From Hyphomicrobiales bacterium (GTDB lineage Bacteria > Pseudomonadota > Alphaproteobacteria > Rhizobiales > NORP267): a stretch of 64,000 bases of DNA. This document shows, piece by piece, positions 63,521 through 64,000 of the stretch (positions within the stretch are counted from its first letter, which is position 1; each line of letters opens with the position of its first letter). The stretch is taken from contig JAJFHA010000028.1 of the NCBI GenBank assembly GCA_021775875.1, forward strand, positions 23,292-87,291. The letters run 5' to 3'. The notes beneath the pieces were generated by a model. The model was not told where the DNA came from, ran no database searches, and saw only the letters and a list, made by a program, of their open reading frames with translations. A program made the translations under genes and the position numbers.

Positions 63521-64000
63521 ATGATTAAACACGAAGTAATTGAAAAAAATGCCTTTCTGTTGTTGGTGCTCAGTCTGTTTGTTGTCTCTATCGGCGGTCT
63601 GGTTGAGATTGTGCCGCTATTTTATCTCGAAAACACGATCGAGCGGGTTCAAGGGATGCGTCCCTATACGCCGCTGGAGCTGGCCGGGCGTAACGTCTAT
63701 ATCCGTGAAGGGTGTTACACCTGTCATAGTCAGATGATCCGTCCGTTCCGCGACGAAGTGGAGCGCTATGGTCCCTACAGCCTGGCTGCGGAAAGCATGT
63801 ATGACCATCCGTTCCAGTGGGGGTCAAAACGGACCGGGCCTGATCTTGCCCGAGTCGGTGGCAGATATTCAGATGACTGGCATGTTGAACATCTGACCAA
63901 TCCGCGCGCTCTGGTCCCCGAATCGGTCATGCCCGGATATGCCTTCCTCTCTCGCAAGGAAGTTCGGGTTGACGATATTGCCGATCACCTCGCGACTAAC
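63521..64000 (+). CDS. ccoO: Cytochrome c oxidase, cbb3-type, subunit II (CcoO), partial at window end
   Basis: Membrane-anchored mono-haem cytochrome c subunit passing electrons to CcoN. 160 codons are visible and the frame runs off the window. One N-terminal membrane anchor (about 10-36), then the haem c motif CYTCH (65-69) in [18 protein letters not shown], and [20 protein letters not shown] and [14 protein letters not shown], standard CcoO stretches. GGGGAGAGG ribosome site. CcoQ and CcoP are expected beyond the edge. Confidence 0.96.
   Translation, partial: MIKHEVIEKNAFLLLVLSLFVVSIGGLVEIVPLFYLENTIERVQGMRPYTPLELAGRNVYIREGCYTCHSQMIRPFRDEVERYGPYSLAAESMYDHPFQWGSKRTGPDLARVGGRYSDDWHVEHLTNPRALVPESVMPGYAFLSRKEVRVDDIADHLATN

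Overview
The window reads as a chromosomal segment of a free-living, aerobic to microaerobic heterotroph of the Alphaproteobacteria. This rests on the rplU-rpmA-obg-proB-proA-nadD gene order, a long L21 protein with a C-terminal helix-hairpin-helix-like tail, an FnrL-type oxygen regulator beside a cbb3 oxidase locus, and many acyl-CoA and aromatic-degradation genes. No assignment below class is attempted. Coding density is high, both strands are used in short convergent and divergent operons, and no rRNA, CRISPR array, prophage or intact insertion sequence was seen.

Layout. 1-6173 (minus): ribosomal proteins L21 and L27, Obg GTPase, proline synthesis (ProB, ProA), NadD and, overlapping nadD by 4 bases, a phosphagen (arginine) kinase cut by the window edge. 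This enzyme family is rare in bacteria. 6431-6520: tRNA-Ser(CGA). 6820-9930 (plus): an ectoine-hydrolase-like gene, an M20 deacetylase and a GntR regulator, behind a perfect 20-base palindrome. 9965-10195: an internally deleted IS3-type transposase remnant. 10308-20543: metK, then a fatty-acid or acyl-CoA oxidation block (SDR, FadJ-type bifunctional enzyme, thiolase, three acyl-CoA dehydrogenases) and a glutathionyl-hydroquinone reductase. 20732-26585: lytic transglycosylase, MetE-like protein, gentisate dioxygenase and FAH hydrolase with a decayed marR gene, and kynureninase. 26853-31598: a complete branched-chain-amino-acid-type ABC importer. 31686-36618: Gfo/Idh oxidoreductase, feruloyl-CoA-synthase-like ligase, opine-dehydrogenase family protein and a 3-hydroxyacyl-CoA dehydrogenase.

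36627-41161: a homoprotocatechuate (3,4-dihydroxyphenylacetate) meta-cleavage cluster, hpaD-E-F facing hpaG-R, with a perfect inverted repeat in the divergent gap. 41158-43955: a split aconitase-X enzyme and a two-cluster ferredoxin-type protein. 44039-50114: ABC-F ATPase, ThDP enzyme, enoyl-CoA hydratase, acyl-CoA ligase. 50221-53179: a second ectoine-hydrolase-type locus in which the hydrolase has lost its middle, followed by a permease and an M20 hydrolase. 53176-56514 (minus): a tightly coupled operon of a Rieske oxygenase, RidA protein, DUF1028 protein and a phytanoyl-CoA-dioxygenase-like oxygenase, preceded by a mini-gene with an HpaB-like start. 56648-59905: allantoin degradation (PuuE, allantoicase, AllA, hydroxypyruvate isomerase). 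59945-64000: FnrL, a hemerythrin-like protein, two FNR boxes and ccoN-ccoO of a cbb3 oxidase.

Taken together the accessory part is dominated by uptake and oxidation of small nitrogenous compounds (ectoine, purine ureides, kynurenine, amino acids) and aromatic acids, feeding acyl-CoA pools and a high-affinity terminal oxidase. The most unusual items are the phosphagen kinase in the nadD operon, the internally deleted hydrolase kept in frame in front of a permease, and the Rieske/PhyH/DUF1028/RidA operon, whose substrate cannot be named from sequence.
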